Source: Roseobacter sp. MH60115 (GTDB lineage: Bacteria > Pseudomonadota > Alphaproteobacteria > Rhodobacterales > Rhodobacteraceae). Taken from it: a stretch of DNA of 64,000 bases. The stretch is from assembly GCF_015644665.1 (NCBI RefSeq), contig NZ_JADOBQ010000002.1:186001-250000 (forward strand). The letters are read 5' to 3'. This document shows, piece after piece, positions 26,476 through 35,186 of this stretch. The translations under genes were made by a program, and so were the position numbers. Under the pieces are notes generated by a model. That model was not told the DNA's origin and did not search any database. It saw only the letters and a list, made by a program, of their open reading frames with translations. How positions within the stretch are numbered: the stretch's first letter is position 1; every line of letters starts with the position of its first letter.

Positions 26476-26874
26476 ATGACGACCAACGCCACGGCGCCTG
26501 ACGGTCACACCACAGAATTACTGGTCTGTGTCAAATGCAGGCGCGGCCTCGAAATCCCGGAGGACGAGCGCCGCCCGGGACAACGGCTCTATGACACTTT
26601 GGCGCAAAGCGAGATGCCACCGGGGATTCGCCTCAAGGCGGTCGAATGCCTGCAAAACTGCGACTATGGCTGCACCATTGCCCTGCGGGGCGGGGATCGG
26701 TGGACATATATCTACGGAAACATCGATGAAGTGTCGCATCCGGACATCCTGATCGATGGGGCCGCCCGCTACAACGCCACGCAGGATGGGTTGATCCCGT
26801 GGCGTGAACGCCCCGAACACTTTAAACGCAACTGTATCGCGCGCATCCCGCCGCTGGAGAACGAACATGACTGA
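26476..26874 (+). CDS. DUF1636 metal-binding-like protein
   Basis: About 132 residues. Cysteines appear in the pattern VCVKCRRG near the start and CLQNCDYGC in the middle, a thioredoxin-like 2Fe-2S ferredoxin arrangement typical of DUF1636 proteins. The function is unknown. Members sit next to cobW in alphaproteobacterial cobalamin operons, so a role in cobalt handling or redox support of the pathway is likely. The start at 26476 (MTTNAT) is preferred to 26461 because the latter lies in the hairpin stem and lacks a ribosome site. The end overlaps cobW by 8 bases. Confidence 0.85.
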   Translation: MTTNATAPDGHTTELLVCVKCRRGLEIPEDERRPGQRLYDTLAQSEMPPGIRLKAVECLQNCDYGCTIALRGGDRWTYIYGNIDEVSHPDILIDGAARYNATQDGLIPWRERPEHFKRNCIARIPPLENEHD

Positions 26875-27925
26875 TCTTGCAAAACTTCCCGTGACCGTCA
26901 TCACCGGCTTCCTGGGCTCGGGCAAAACCACGCTGGTGCGCGAACTGATTCGGAACCCCGGTGGCAAGCGCCTCGCCGTGGTTGTGAACGAATTCGGCGA
27001 TGTGGGTGTGGATGGCGACATCCTGAAAAGCTGTGCCATTCCCGATTGCCCGGCCGAGAACATCATGGAACTGGCCAATGGCTGCATCTGCTGCACCGTG
27101 GCCGATGATTTCATCCCGACCATCGAGGCGCTGATGGCGCTGGAGCCGCGCCCCGATCATATCCTGATCGAAACGTCGGGTCTGGCGTTGCCGAAACCCC
27201 TGCTCAAGGCGTTTGACTGGCCTGATATCCGCTCCAAAATCACCGTGGACGGTGTGATTGCGCTGGCCGATGCCGAGGCCGTGGCTGCGGGCCGGTTTGC
27301 CCCTGACGTGGCCGCAGTGGACGCGCAGCGCGAAGCCGATGAGAGCATTGATCACGAAACGCCACTGTCGGAGGTCTTTGAGGATCAGATTTCCTGCGCC
27401 GACATCATCCTGCTGACCAAGCCTGACCTTGCGGGTCCTGAAGGCGTGGCCAAGGCCAAGGCGATCATCGCCGCCGAAGCCCCCCGCCCGCTGCCCGTGG
27501 TCGAAGTGGCCGAAGGTGTGGTGGATCCTCGTGTGATCCTCGGGCTTGAGGCTGCCGCCGAAGATGACATGGAGGCACGCCCTTCCCATCACGATGGCCA
27601 TGATGATCACGAGCATGATGATTTTGAAAGCATCGTTGTCGACATCCCGGAACAGGCGGATCCGGCAGATTTGGTGCGCGCGGTCGAAGCTCTGGCCAAT
27701 GATCACAATATCCTGCGGGTCAAGGGCTATGCAGCGGTGGCCGGTAAGCCGATGCGCTTGCTGGTGCAGGCGGTTGGCGCCCGCGTGCGACACCAATATG
27801 ACCGCCCCTGGCAGCCGGATGAGGCGCGCCAAGGGCGCTTGGTGGTGATTGCCGAGCATGACGACATCAACGCGGACACCATCAAATCCGTTCTGGGCGT
27901 GAGAGCCGTCGAGGCGGCTGAGTAA
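26867..27925 (+). CDS. cobW: CobW, cobalamin-operon G3E GTPase
   Basis: 352-residue metal-handling P-loop GTPase. Walker A is GFLGSGKTTL. The metal-binding motif is GCICC (CxxC in switch I, residues 67-71). Switch and guanine-binding segments ETSGLALP and LLTKPDL follow. A His/Asp-rich loop (HHDGHDDHEHDD) at about residue 240 would hold metal, and the C-terminal CobW_C domain follows. It probably supplies Co2+ to the CobN chelatase. The ATG at 26867 overlaps the DUF1636 stop; the frame is open further upstream only as overlap. Confidence 0.95.
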   Translation: MTDLAKLPVTVITGFLGSGKTTLVRELIRNPGGKRLAVVVNEFGDVGVDGDILKSCAIPDCPAENIMELANGCICCTVADDFIPTIEALMALEPRPDHILIETSGLALPKPLLKAFDWPDIRSKITVDGVIALADAEAVAAGRFAPDVAAVDAQREADESIDHETPLSEVFEDQISCADIILLTKPDLAGPEGVAKAKAIIAAEAPRPLPVVEVAEGVVDPRVILGLEAAAEDDMEARPSHHDGHDDHEHDDFESIVVDIPEQADPADLVRAVEALANDHNILRVKGYAAVAGKPMRLLVQAVGARVRHQYDRPWQPDEARQGRLVVIAEHDDINADTIKSVLGVRAVEAAE

Positions 27926-27931
27926 CAGCCA

Positions 27932-30900
27932 ATGCACGTCGTTTTCCGCGAAAGCCACGGGTTGGAAGAGACCGAGACGCCGACGGATCTGGGGCAGAGC
28001 CCAGCCGATCTGGTGGTTTTGTCCTTCTCCGACAGTGATCTCGGTGCTTTCGCGGCGGCGTGGCGACGCGGGGGCGGCCCGGAAGGGCGCCTGCCCACGC
28101 TGCGATTGGCCAATCTGGTGGCGCTCAAACATCCGCTGTCCGTCGACACCTATGTCGAACAGACCCTTGAGGGCGCAAAGGGCATCCTGATCCGGCTCAT
28201 CGGCGGGGTGCCCTATTGGTTTTACGGGCTGCAGCAAGTGCGGGCCTTGGCAGAGCGGAAAGGCATCGCACTGGCCGTCTTGCCCGCGGATGGCCGGGTG
28301 GATACGCGTCTGGATGACTATGCCACGCTGCCCGTATCCACTTTGCGCAGGCTCGCGCATCTCTGTGACACGGGCGGCGTGGTGGCGGCACAGGCGGCGC
28401 TGGCCCAATTGTCCCTTGCGGCGGGGCTTTATGCCGGGCCGGTCAAGGGTGCGAAGGTTCTGCCGCCCTTGGGCGCCTGGACCCCGGAACATGGAGTCAC
28501 CTGTCCTGTCATGGCGCAGACGCCCGAGGCCAAACCGCGCATTCTGGTGACCTTCTACCGGTCCTATCTGGTCTCCGCCGATCTGGCACCGATCACGAAG
28601 CTTTTTGAGGTCTTCCGGGCGCGCGGTTATGATGTCACGGGGCTCTTCGTCCCTTCACTCAAGGCCCCTCAGGCCGCCGCATGGTTGCGTCGGCAGGTGG
28701 CGCATCTGAAACCGGCGGCGATCGCGAACGCGACCGCCTTTAGCGGCAAGGGAGAGGATGGCACCTCGCCGCTGGATGCAGGTGAGGTGCCGGTGTTTCA
28801 AGTGGCGCTCGCCACATCGACCCGCGCCGCCTGGGCTGAGGCAGAGCGGGGATTGTCCCCTGCCGATCTGGCCATGCATGTGGTGTTGCCAGAGGTGGAT
28901 GGGCGGCTCATGGGCGGCGTGGCGTCGTTCAAAGAGCCCGGCGTCCGCGACACTGATCTGGAATACTCCCGGTTCGCCCATGCGCCGGACGCGGATCGGA
29001 TCGACGCGATTGCGGATCGGGTGCACGGCTGGCTCACGCTGGCGCGCACGCCCATTACCGAACGTCGCGTCGCGCTGGTGCTCTCGACCTATCCGGGCAA
29101 GGATTGGAACATGGGCCATGCGGTCGGGCTGGATGCACCGGAATCCGCGCTTGCCATTCTGCGGGACCTTGCCACCGTGGGCTATGACGTAGCGCCCGTT
29201 GCGGATGACCTGTCGCACCGGCTGCTCGAACAGCGCGAAATCTGGCCGATCGCAGCATATGAAGCGGCTCTGGGCAAGTTGCCGCAAAAGCTTCGCGATG
29301 ATCTGACCGAAGCGTGGGGCGCGCCGGAGACCGATCCGGACGTGCGGGATGGGTCATTTCACTTCTCCATGTTGCGCGAAGGCGCCGCCGTTCTGGCGCT
29401 CCAACCGGAGCGGGGCAACCACGCGCAGCGCGATGATGATTATCACGACCTGTCGCGCACGCCGCGCCATGCCTATGTGGCGTTTTACCTGTGGCTCCAA
29501 TCCCATGTGGACGCGCTTGTGCATATCGGCGCGCATGGCACGCTGGAATGGCTGCCTGGCAAGTCAGTGGCCCTATCCGAGACCTGTTGGCCAGAGGCGC
29601 TGACCGGGGCGCTGCCGGTGATTTATCCGTTCATCGTGAATGATCCGGGCGAGGCGGCACAGGCCAAGCGGCGGATCGGTGCGGTGACGCTGGGCCACGT
29701 ACCACCGCCCCTGCGGGAAAGCGGCACGCCGGACCGGTTGGTGCGTCTGGAAGCGCTGCTGGATGAGTTTTCCAATGCGGACGGGCTCGACCCTCGGCGC
29801 CGGGACCGTTTGCAGGAAGACATCCGCGCCGAAGCGCAGGCACTGGGCGTCGAGGAGGACCTCGGGCTGGACCGTGCCGGGTGCGACGCCGAGGCGATCA
29901 CGCGCATTGACCGCTTTGTCTGTGACATCAAAGAAAGCCAGTTTGGCGAGGGGCTGCACATCTGGGGGCGACCCGTTAAATCGGAGACTACTTTCGAGAC
30001 GGCATCGTCAACCAGGGCAGAGCGGCAATCGCTGCTTGATGCGCTGAATGGCCGACGCATTGCCGCCGGGCCCTCCGGCTCCCCCTATCGCGGGCGGACC
30101 GATGTGCTGCCCACCGGGCGCAATCTCTACACCACGGACCCGCGTGCCGTACCGACCCGGGCCGCCTATAAGCAGGGCGTTCGGCTGGCCGAGGAATTGG
30201 TGCGCCGCCACCTGCAGGAGGCTGGAGACTGGCCGCGCGGGCTGATCGTTGATCTCTGGGGGTCGGCCACGATGCGCACAGCGGGCGAAGACTTTGCCAT
30301 GGCACTGCATCTGCTGGGCACGCGCCCGGTATGGGATGCCGGGTCCGAGCGGGTCTCGGGGGTCGAGGTCTTGCCCATCACCGAACTGGACCGCCCGCGG
30401 ATCGACGTCACGCTGCGGGTTTCGGGGCTGTTCCGCGATGTCTTTCCGACGCTGTCGGCGCTTTTTGGTCAGGCGGTCCGCGCCCTGGCCGCGCGGGACG
30501 AGGCCGCTGACTGGAACCCTTATGTCGGGCGCAGTGATCTGGCGAGGGTCTATGGCCCGGCCCCGGGGCGTTTCGGCGTTGGCATGACCGACGCGGCAGA
30601 GACCTACACGGCCGAGGGCCGTCAGCGCGCCGGTGAAGCATGGCTCAACGCCAGCGCCTGGAGGCTGGATGGCGACGAGGCCGAACGGCACGAAGACGGC
30701 ATTCGCGCCCGTGTGGCCGAAGCGGATACCTTTGTGCACGCGCAGGACCTGCCCGAAACGGATCTGCTGCTGGCGGCTGACTACGCCGCGCATGAGGCCG
30801 GATTTGCGGCGGCGCAGGCGATCACCGGCGGGCAGGCGGCGCTCTATCATCTCGACAATACCGACCCAAACCGCCCCCGGGCGCGGGCCTTGCCCGAGGA

Positions 30901-31225
30901 AGTCGCCCGTGTGGTCCAGGCGCGGGCCGCCAATCCGGGCTGGGTTGCGGGTATGCGCGCGCATGGCTTTCGCGGTGCGGCAGAGATTGCGGCAACGTTG
31001 GATCACATGGCTGCTTTTGCGCATCTGGCAGGGGCTGTTTCACCGCATCTCTTTGATCTCTATCACGATGCAACGCTGGGCCACGCGGAGACGGATCAGT
31101 TCTTGCAGGATGCCAACCCGGCAGCCCACGCGGCCATGCTGGCACGGTTCGCCGAGTTGCATGCCGCCGGTCTGTGGCAGACACGGCGCAACTCGATCCT
31201 GGCCCAGTTGGAAGCTGCACAATGA
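27932..31225 (+). CDS. cobN: Cobaltochelatase subunit CobN
   Basis: 1097-residue large subunit of the aerobic cobaltochelatase, which inserts Co2+ into hydrogenobyrinic acid a,c-diamide with CobS and CobT. The conserved core appears as ALVHIGAHGTLEWLPGKS about midway, and SGLFRDVFPTLSALFGQAV in the C-terminal third. The protein is somewhat shorter than the Pseudomonas denitrificans enzyme (about 1275) but similar to alphaproteobacterial forms. cobS and cobT are not in this window. The gene starts 6 bases after cobW and ends in an ATGA overlap with cobG. Confidence 0.95.
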   Translation: MHVVFRESHGLEETETPTDLGQSPADLVVLSFSDSDLGAFAAAWRRGGGPEGRLPTLRLANLVALKHPLSVDTYVEQTLEGAKGILIRLIGGVPYWFYGLQQVRALAERKGIALAVLPADGRVDTRLDDYATLPVSTLRRLAHLCDTGGVVAAQAALAQLSLAAGLYAGPVKGAKVLPPLGAWTPEHGVTCPVMAQTPEAKPRILVTFYRSYLVSADLAPITKLFEVFRARGYDVTGLFVPSLKAPQAAAWLRRQVAHLKPAAIANATAFSGKGEDGTSPLDAGEVPVFQVALATSTRAAWAEAERGLSPADLAMHVVLPEVDGRLMGGVASFKEPGVRDTDLEYSRFAHAPDADRIDAIADRVHGWLTLARTPITERRVALVLSTYPGKDWNMGHAVGLDAPESALAILRDLATVGYDVAPVADDLSHRLLEQREIWPIAAYEAALGKLPQKLRDDLTEAWGAPETDPDVRDGSFHFSMLREGAAVLALQPERGNHAQRDDDYHDLSRTPRHAYVAFYLWLQSHVDALVHIGAHGTLEWLPGKSVALSETCWPEALTGALPVIYPFIVNDPGEAAQAKRRIGAVTLGHVPPPLRESGTPDRLVRLEALLDEFSNADGLDPRRRDRLQEDIRAEAQALGVEEDLGLDRAGCDAEAITRIDRFVCDIKESQFGEGLHIWGRPVKSETTFETASSTRAERQSLLDALNGRRIAAGPSGSPYRGRTDVLPTGRNLYTTDPRAVPTRAAYKQGVRLAEELVRRHLQEAGDWPRGLIVDLWGSATMRTAGEDFAMALHLLGTRPVWDAGSERVSGVEVLPITELDRPRIDVTLRVSGLFRDVFPTLSALFGQAVRALAARDEAADWNPYVGRSDLARVYGPAPGRFGVGMTDAAETYTAEGRQRAGEAWLNASAWRLDGDEAERHEDGIRARVAEADTFVHAQDLPETDLLLAADYAAHEAGFAAAQAITGGQAALYHLDNTDPNRPRARALPEEVARVVQARAANPGWVAGMRAHGFRGAAEIAATLDHMAAFAHLAGAVSPHLFDLYHDATLGHAETDQFLQDANPAAHAAMLARFAELHAAGLWQTRRNSILAQLEAAQ

Positions 31226-32355
31226 GCGTGCAGCTCAGTGTGAAAGGATGGTGCCCGGGGGCATTCAAACCGATGATGTCGGGCGACGGGCTGATCGTGC
31301 GGGTGCGCCCGTTTCACGCCCGCCTCGATCGCGGGCAGGTGCTTGGTCTGTGCGATCTGGCACAGACCTATGGCAACGGCTTTCTGGACCTGACCAACCG
31401 CGCCAATCTTCAGATCCGGGGCGTGTCGGAGCAAGGGTTTGAGCCGCTGCTTGCCGCATTGAACGATCTGGACCTGCTGGACGCAACGCCTGAGATAGAG
31501 GCGCGCCGGAACATTCTGGTGTCTCCCTTCTGGGACGCTGGCGATGACACCCACGACATCGTCACGCATTTGCTGGAGGCGCTGCCCTCTTTGCCGGACC
31601 TGCCTGCCAAGTTCGGATTTGCCATCGATACCGGGCCTGCACCGCTCTTGCAGAATGCCTCGGCAGATATCCGGGTGGAGCGTAGTGCGGAGGGGTTCAT
31701 CGTGCGGGCCGATGGGTCGCCCCTGGGGCAACCGGTGCCGCGCAGCGCGGTCATCGCGACCATCTTGGAGCTTGCCGCATGGTTCACGGCAGAACGCCGA
31801 CCGGACGAGCGGCGCATGCGGACCCTGCTTGCACGCACCTCCTTGCCGCAGGGATGGGACACGGCGGCGCCACTGGCTGCCGGGCCCCTGCCTGTGCCCG
31901 GACCCCATGCCGCCGGACTGATCCTGGGCGCTGCCTTTGGTCAGCTTGATGCCGGGGCATTGGCGCGGGCCATGGAAACATCCGGCGCGCGGGCGCTGCG
32001 GGTCACACCGTGGCGGCTCTTTGTGCTGGAGGGGAGCTCTGCGCTCACCGGTGCGGATTTTGTGTCAACGCCCGATGACCCGTTGTTGCATGCAGATGCC
32101 TGCCCCGGCGCCCCCTTCTGCGAGAGTGCCAGCGTCGAAACGCGCGGGCTTGCACAGGCGCTCGCGCAAGGAATGTCGGGCACGCTGCATGTGTCGGGAT
32201 GTGCCAAGGGATGCGCGCGCAGCCAACCGGCTGACGTGACTTTAGTTGGCAAAGCGGGACGATTTGACCTTGTCCGGCAGGGATGTGCATGGGATGCCCC
32301 CGAGAAATCCGGGCTGGTGCCCAATGACCTTTTGGCGGAAGTGAAGAGCCATTGA
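31222..32355 (+). CDS. cobG: Precorrin-3B synthase CobG
   Basis: 377-residue iron-sulfur/flavin-free oxygenase related to nitrite/sulfite reductases. It converts precorrin-3A to precorrin-3B and marks the oxygen-dependent branch. The N-terminal ferredoxin-like half starts with KGWCPGAFKPM. The C-terminal 4Fe-4S motif reads CPGAPFCESA (C-x6-C) and VSGCAKGCARS (C-x3-C). The start is the ATG at 31222, forming ATGA with the cobN stop. The open frame upstream is inside cobN. Its stop shares a base with cobH. Confidence 0.92.
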   Translation: MSVQLSVKGWCPGAFKPMMSGDGLIVRVRPFHARLDRGQVLGLCDLAQTYGNGFLDLTNRANLQIRGVSEQGFEPLLAALNDLDLLDATPEIEARRNILVSPFWDAGDDTHDIVTHLLEALPSLPDLPAKFGFAIDTGPAPLLQNASADIRVERSAEGFIVRADGSPLGQPVPRSAVIATILELAAWFTAERRPDERRMRTLLARTSLPQGWDTAAPLAAGPLPVPGPHAAGLILGAAFGQLDAGALARAMETSGARALRVTPWRLFVLEGSSALTGADFVSTPDDPLLHADACPGAPFCESASVETRGLAQALAQGMSGTLHVSGCAKGCARSQPADVTLVGKAGRFDLVRQGCAWDAPEKSGLVPNDLLAEVKSH

Positions 32356-32984
32356 TGACCTACACCTATGAGACCAACGGCGCCGCGATCTACAAGCAGT
32401 CCTTTGCCACGATCCGCTCGGAAGCACAGCTGGACCGGTTCAGCGCGGATGAAGAGCAGATCGCCGTGCGGATGATCCACGCGGCAGGGCTTGTCGGTCT
32501 GGAAGAACACATCCGGCTCTCCGCTGACTTCGCGCAGGCCGCGCGGGCGGCGTTGGAGGCCGGCGCCCCGATCCTTTGCGATGCGCGCATGGTCAGCGAA
32601 GGGGTCACGCGCCCGCGTCTGCCGGCAGACAATCAGGTCATCTGCACCCTGCATGATGATGGCGTCCGCGACCTCGCGGCCAAGATGCAGAACACGCGCT
32701 CTGCCGCAGCGCTGGAGCTGTGGCGGCCCCATCTGGCCGGTGCCCTGGTCGCCATTGGCAACGCACCCACGGCCCTGTTCCACCTGCTCAACATGCTGCA
32801 GGACCCCGCGTGCCCGCGCCCGGCTGCGATCATCGGTTGTCCGGTGGGCTTTGTCGGTGCCGTGGAGAGCAAGGATGCGCTCTGGGCGGATCAACCGGTG
32901 CCCTGTTGCATCGTGCAAGGACGCCTGGGCGGCAGCGCGATCACCGTCGCGGCCGTCAACGCCCTTGCGAGCCGCGCGGAATGA
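32355..32984 (+). CDS. cobH: Precorrin-8X methylmutase CobH
   Basis: 209-residue enzyme that shifts the C-11 methyl group to C-12 to give hydrogenobyrinate. The catalytic histidine is in MIHAAGLV (about residue 43). RMVSEGVTRPRLP and the C-terminal IIGCPVGFVGAVESK...QGRLGGSAI motifs are intact. The start is the ATG at 32355 (TGATG with the cobG stop), not the in-frame TTG at 32352. It forms an ATGA overlap with cobI. Confidence 0.95.
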   Translation: MTYTYETNGAAIYKQSFATIRSEAQLDRFSADEEQIAVRMIHAAGLVGLEEHIRLSADFAQAARAALEAGAPILCDARMVSEGVTRPRLPADNQVICTLHDDGVRDLAAKMQNTRSAAALELWRPHLAGALVAIGNAPTALFHLLNMLQDPACPRPAAIIGCPVGFVGAVESKDALWADQPVPCCIVQGRLGGSAITVAAVNALASRAE

Positions 32985-33709
32985 GTGTCGGCACGATTTA
33001 CGGCGTTGGCCTTGGTCCGGGTGATCCGGATTTGATGAGCGTCCGCGCGGACAGGTTGCTGCGGAACGGGCGTCATGTGGCGTTTTTCCGCAAGGCGGGC
33101 CGGTCCGGGCAGGCACGGCGCATCGTCAACGGCATGCTGCACGACGAGGTGGTGGAATTCGCGATGGAATACCCGGTGACCACGGAAATCCCGGTCACCG
33201 ATCCCGGCTACAACGCGGCCCTCTCTGCGTTCTATACAGAATGCACCGACCATCTGCGCAAACTGGCCGAAGCTGGGGAAGATGTCGTGGTGCTGTGCGA
33301 AGGGGACCCCTTCTTTTTCGGTTCCTTCATGCATCTATATACCCGGCTGAAAGACGTGGTGCCGGTCGAGGTCGTACCGGCGATTACGGGTATGTCGGGG
33401 GCCTGGACGGCCACCGGGCAACCGGTCACCTGGGGGGATGATATCCTGACGGTGCTGATGGGGACCTTGCCAGAGGACATGCTGGCCGACGCCATGCAGC
33501 GCAGCGATGCCGTCGTCGTCATGAAGATCGGCAGACACTTTGAAAAGGTGAAATCGGCGCTGAAACGGGCAGGCAAACTCGACGCCGCCTGGCTGGTGGA
33601 ATACGCCAGCATGCCCAATCAGACAGTGCAGCGCCTGTCCGAGGCAGGTGACAAGATCACGCCCTATTTCTCCATCATCGTGGTGCATGGGCAGGGACGC
33701 AGACCATGA
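32981..33709 (+). CDS. cobI: Precorrin-2 C20-methyltransferase CobI
   Basis: 242-residue SAM-dependent methyltransferase of the CobA/CbiF fold that methylates C-20 of precorrin-2. GVGLGPGDPDLMSVRA at the N-terminus, CEGDPFFFGSFMHLY near residue 105 and VVPAITGMSGAWTATG form the usual binding loops. The start at 32981 overlaps cobH as ATGA, and the frame upstream is cobH sequence in another frame. The end overlaps cobJ by 4 bases. Confidence 0.95.
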   Translation: MSVGTIYGVGLGPGDPDLMSVRADRLLRNGRHVAFFRKAGRSGQARRIVNGMLHDEVVEFAMEYPVTTEIPVTDPGYNAALSAFYTECTDHLRKLAEAGEDVVVLCEGDPFFFGSFMHLYTRLKDVVPVEVVPAITGMSGAWTATGQPVTWGDDILTVLMGTLPEDMLADAMQRSDAVVVMKIGRHFEKVKSALKRAGKLDAAWLVEYASMPNQTVQRLSEAGDKITPYFSIIVVHGQGRRP

Positions 33710-34458
33710 GCGGCTGGCTGGTCATCGCAGGGTTGGGGCCGGGTGATCCGGACCTTATCACCCCGGAGGTGAGCCGTGCGCTGGCCGAGGCGACGGATGT
33801 GGTGGGCTATATTCCCTATGTGGCGCGGGTGCCTGAACGCGAAGGCCTGCGCCTGCATCCAAGTGACAATCGCGTGGAAATCGACCGGTCCAATCATGCG
33901 CTGGAAATGGCGGCGGCAGGGCGGCGCGTCGTGGTGGTGTCATCCGGTGATCCGGGCGTTTTTGCCATGGCGGCCGCGGTGTTCGAAGCGGTCCAGGCCG
34001 GACCGCCGGGCTGGCATGCGCTGGACATACGGGTTGCGCCCGGGATCACGGCGATGTTGGCCGCTGCGGCGCGGGTGGGCGCGCCTCTGGGTCATGATTT
34101 TTGTGCGATTAACCTCAGCGATAATCTCAAACCCTGGGCGCTGATCGAAAAGCGGCTGCGACTGGCGGCAGAAGGCGATTTTGCCATGGCGTTCTATAAC
34201 CCACGGTCGAAATCGCGCCCCGAAGGCTTTGAAAAAACGCTATCGATCCTCAAGGACGCCTGCCGCGATGACCGCCCCATCATCTTTGCGCGGGCCGTCT
34301 CCACACCGGAGGAAAGCATCCGTATCGTATCCCTGTCGCAGGCGACGCCCGATATGGCGGATATGCGCACGATGGTGATTATCGGCTCCTCCACCACCCG
34401 TGTGATCGAACGGGATGGCGCGCCGATTGTCTATACGCCGAGGTCGGTGGAGGCATGA
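33706..34458 (+). CDS. cobJ: Precorrin-3B C17-methyltransferase CobJ
   Basis: 250-residue methyltransferase that contracts the ring and methylates C-17. IAGLGPGDPDLITPE, VVVSSGDPGVFAMAAAV and AFYNPRSKSRPEGFEKTL are characteristic of CobJ/CbiH. The start overlaps cobI as ATGA. Its last 28 bases are also the end of cobK on the opposite strand, so the two genes are convergent and overlapping. Confidence 0.95.
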   Translation: MSGWLVIAGLGPGDPDLITPEVSRALAEATDVVGYIPYVARVPEREGLRLHPSDNRVEIDRSNHALEMAAAGRRVVVVSSGDPGVFAMAAAVFEAVQAGPPGWHALDIRVAPGITAMLAAAARVGAPLGHDFCAINLSDNLKPWALIEKRLRLAAEGDFAMAFYNPRSKSRPEGFEKTLSILKDACRDDRPIIFARAVSTPEESIRIVSLSQATPDMADMRTMVIIGSSTTRVIERDGAPIVYTPRSVEA

Positions 34459-35186
34459 CCCACCCAGTCCAATACGGCATGGGCATCATGCACTTCATGC
34501 CGGGGGGGCAAATCCGGGCGGGCGATCATGATGACCGGCAGCCCCAGTGCGCGCGCGGCGCGGATTTTGGCATAAGCCCCTGTCCCGCCAGAGTTTTTCG
34601 ACACAACCAGCGAAATTGCGTGCTGGCGCATCAAGGCGAGGTCACCGTCAAAGCTGAACGGGCCACGGTCGACCTCGACGTGATGGTCGGGCAGGGCGGG
34701 CGGTGTTTCGGGCGGATCGACGAGACGCAGCAGGTAGAAATGCTGTGGTCGCGGGGCGAACGCGGGCAGGTTCATCCGCCCGATGGCCAGCATGACGCGC
34801 GCGGCGGGCCGGTCCAGCGCGGCGACGGCACCGTCGATATCCGCAACATGGGTCCAATTGTCCCCCGGTTCCGGCGTCCAAGGGGCGCGGGTCAGCGCGG
34901 TGAGCGGCACGCCGGTTTCAGAACAGGCAGCAATCGCATGCCGGCTCATCTGCGCGGCAAAGGGGTGTGTGGCATCAACCACATGGGTGATGGCGGCCTG
35001 GCGCAGATAGTCCACCAGCCCCGCAACACCGCCGAACCCGCCAACCCGCTGCGGCAGCGGTTGCCGAACCGGCCGCGCCACGCGACCGGCAAAGGAGATC
35101 GTGCCCCGCACACCTGCATCGCTCATGGCGTGACAGAGCGCGGTGGCTTCGGTCGTGCCGCCAAGAACAAGCAGGTTTGGCTCCAT
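34431..35186 (-). CDS. cobK: Precorrin-6A reductase CobK (antisense to the operon)
   Basis: 251-residue NADPH-dependent reductase of precorrin-6A. The N-terminal LLVLGGTTEATAL Rossmann-like loop, THVVDATHPFAAQMS, and VSKNSGGTGAYAKI near the C-terminus are family hallmarks. The start is the ATG at 35186, because LLVLGG follows after only three residues. That ATG shares CATG (35184-35187) with the cobL start on the plus strand. The stop lies 28 bases inside cobJ. It is the only minus-strand gene between 26.4 and 41.3 kb. Its promoter must lie inside cobL. Confidence 0.95.
   Translation of the reverse strand: MEPNLLVLGGTTEATALCHAMSDAGVRGTISFAGRVARPVRQPLPQRVGGFGGVAGLVDYLRQAAITHVVDATHPFAAQMSRHAIAACSETGVPLTALTRAPWTPEPGDNWTHVADIDGAVAALDRPAARVMLAIGRMNLPAFAPRPQHFYLLRLVDPPETPPALPDHHVEVDRGPFSFDGDLALMRQHAISLVVSKNSGGTGAYAKIRAARALGLPVIMIARPDLPPRHEVHDAHAVLDWVGHASTDLGV

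Noticed and set aside
26822-28492. 556-codon open frame on the minus strand across cobW and cobN
   Set aside because: Both cobW and cobN motifs are intact on the plus strand, and no motif is seen in the antisense translation.
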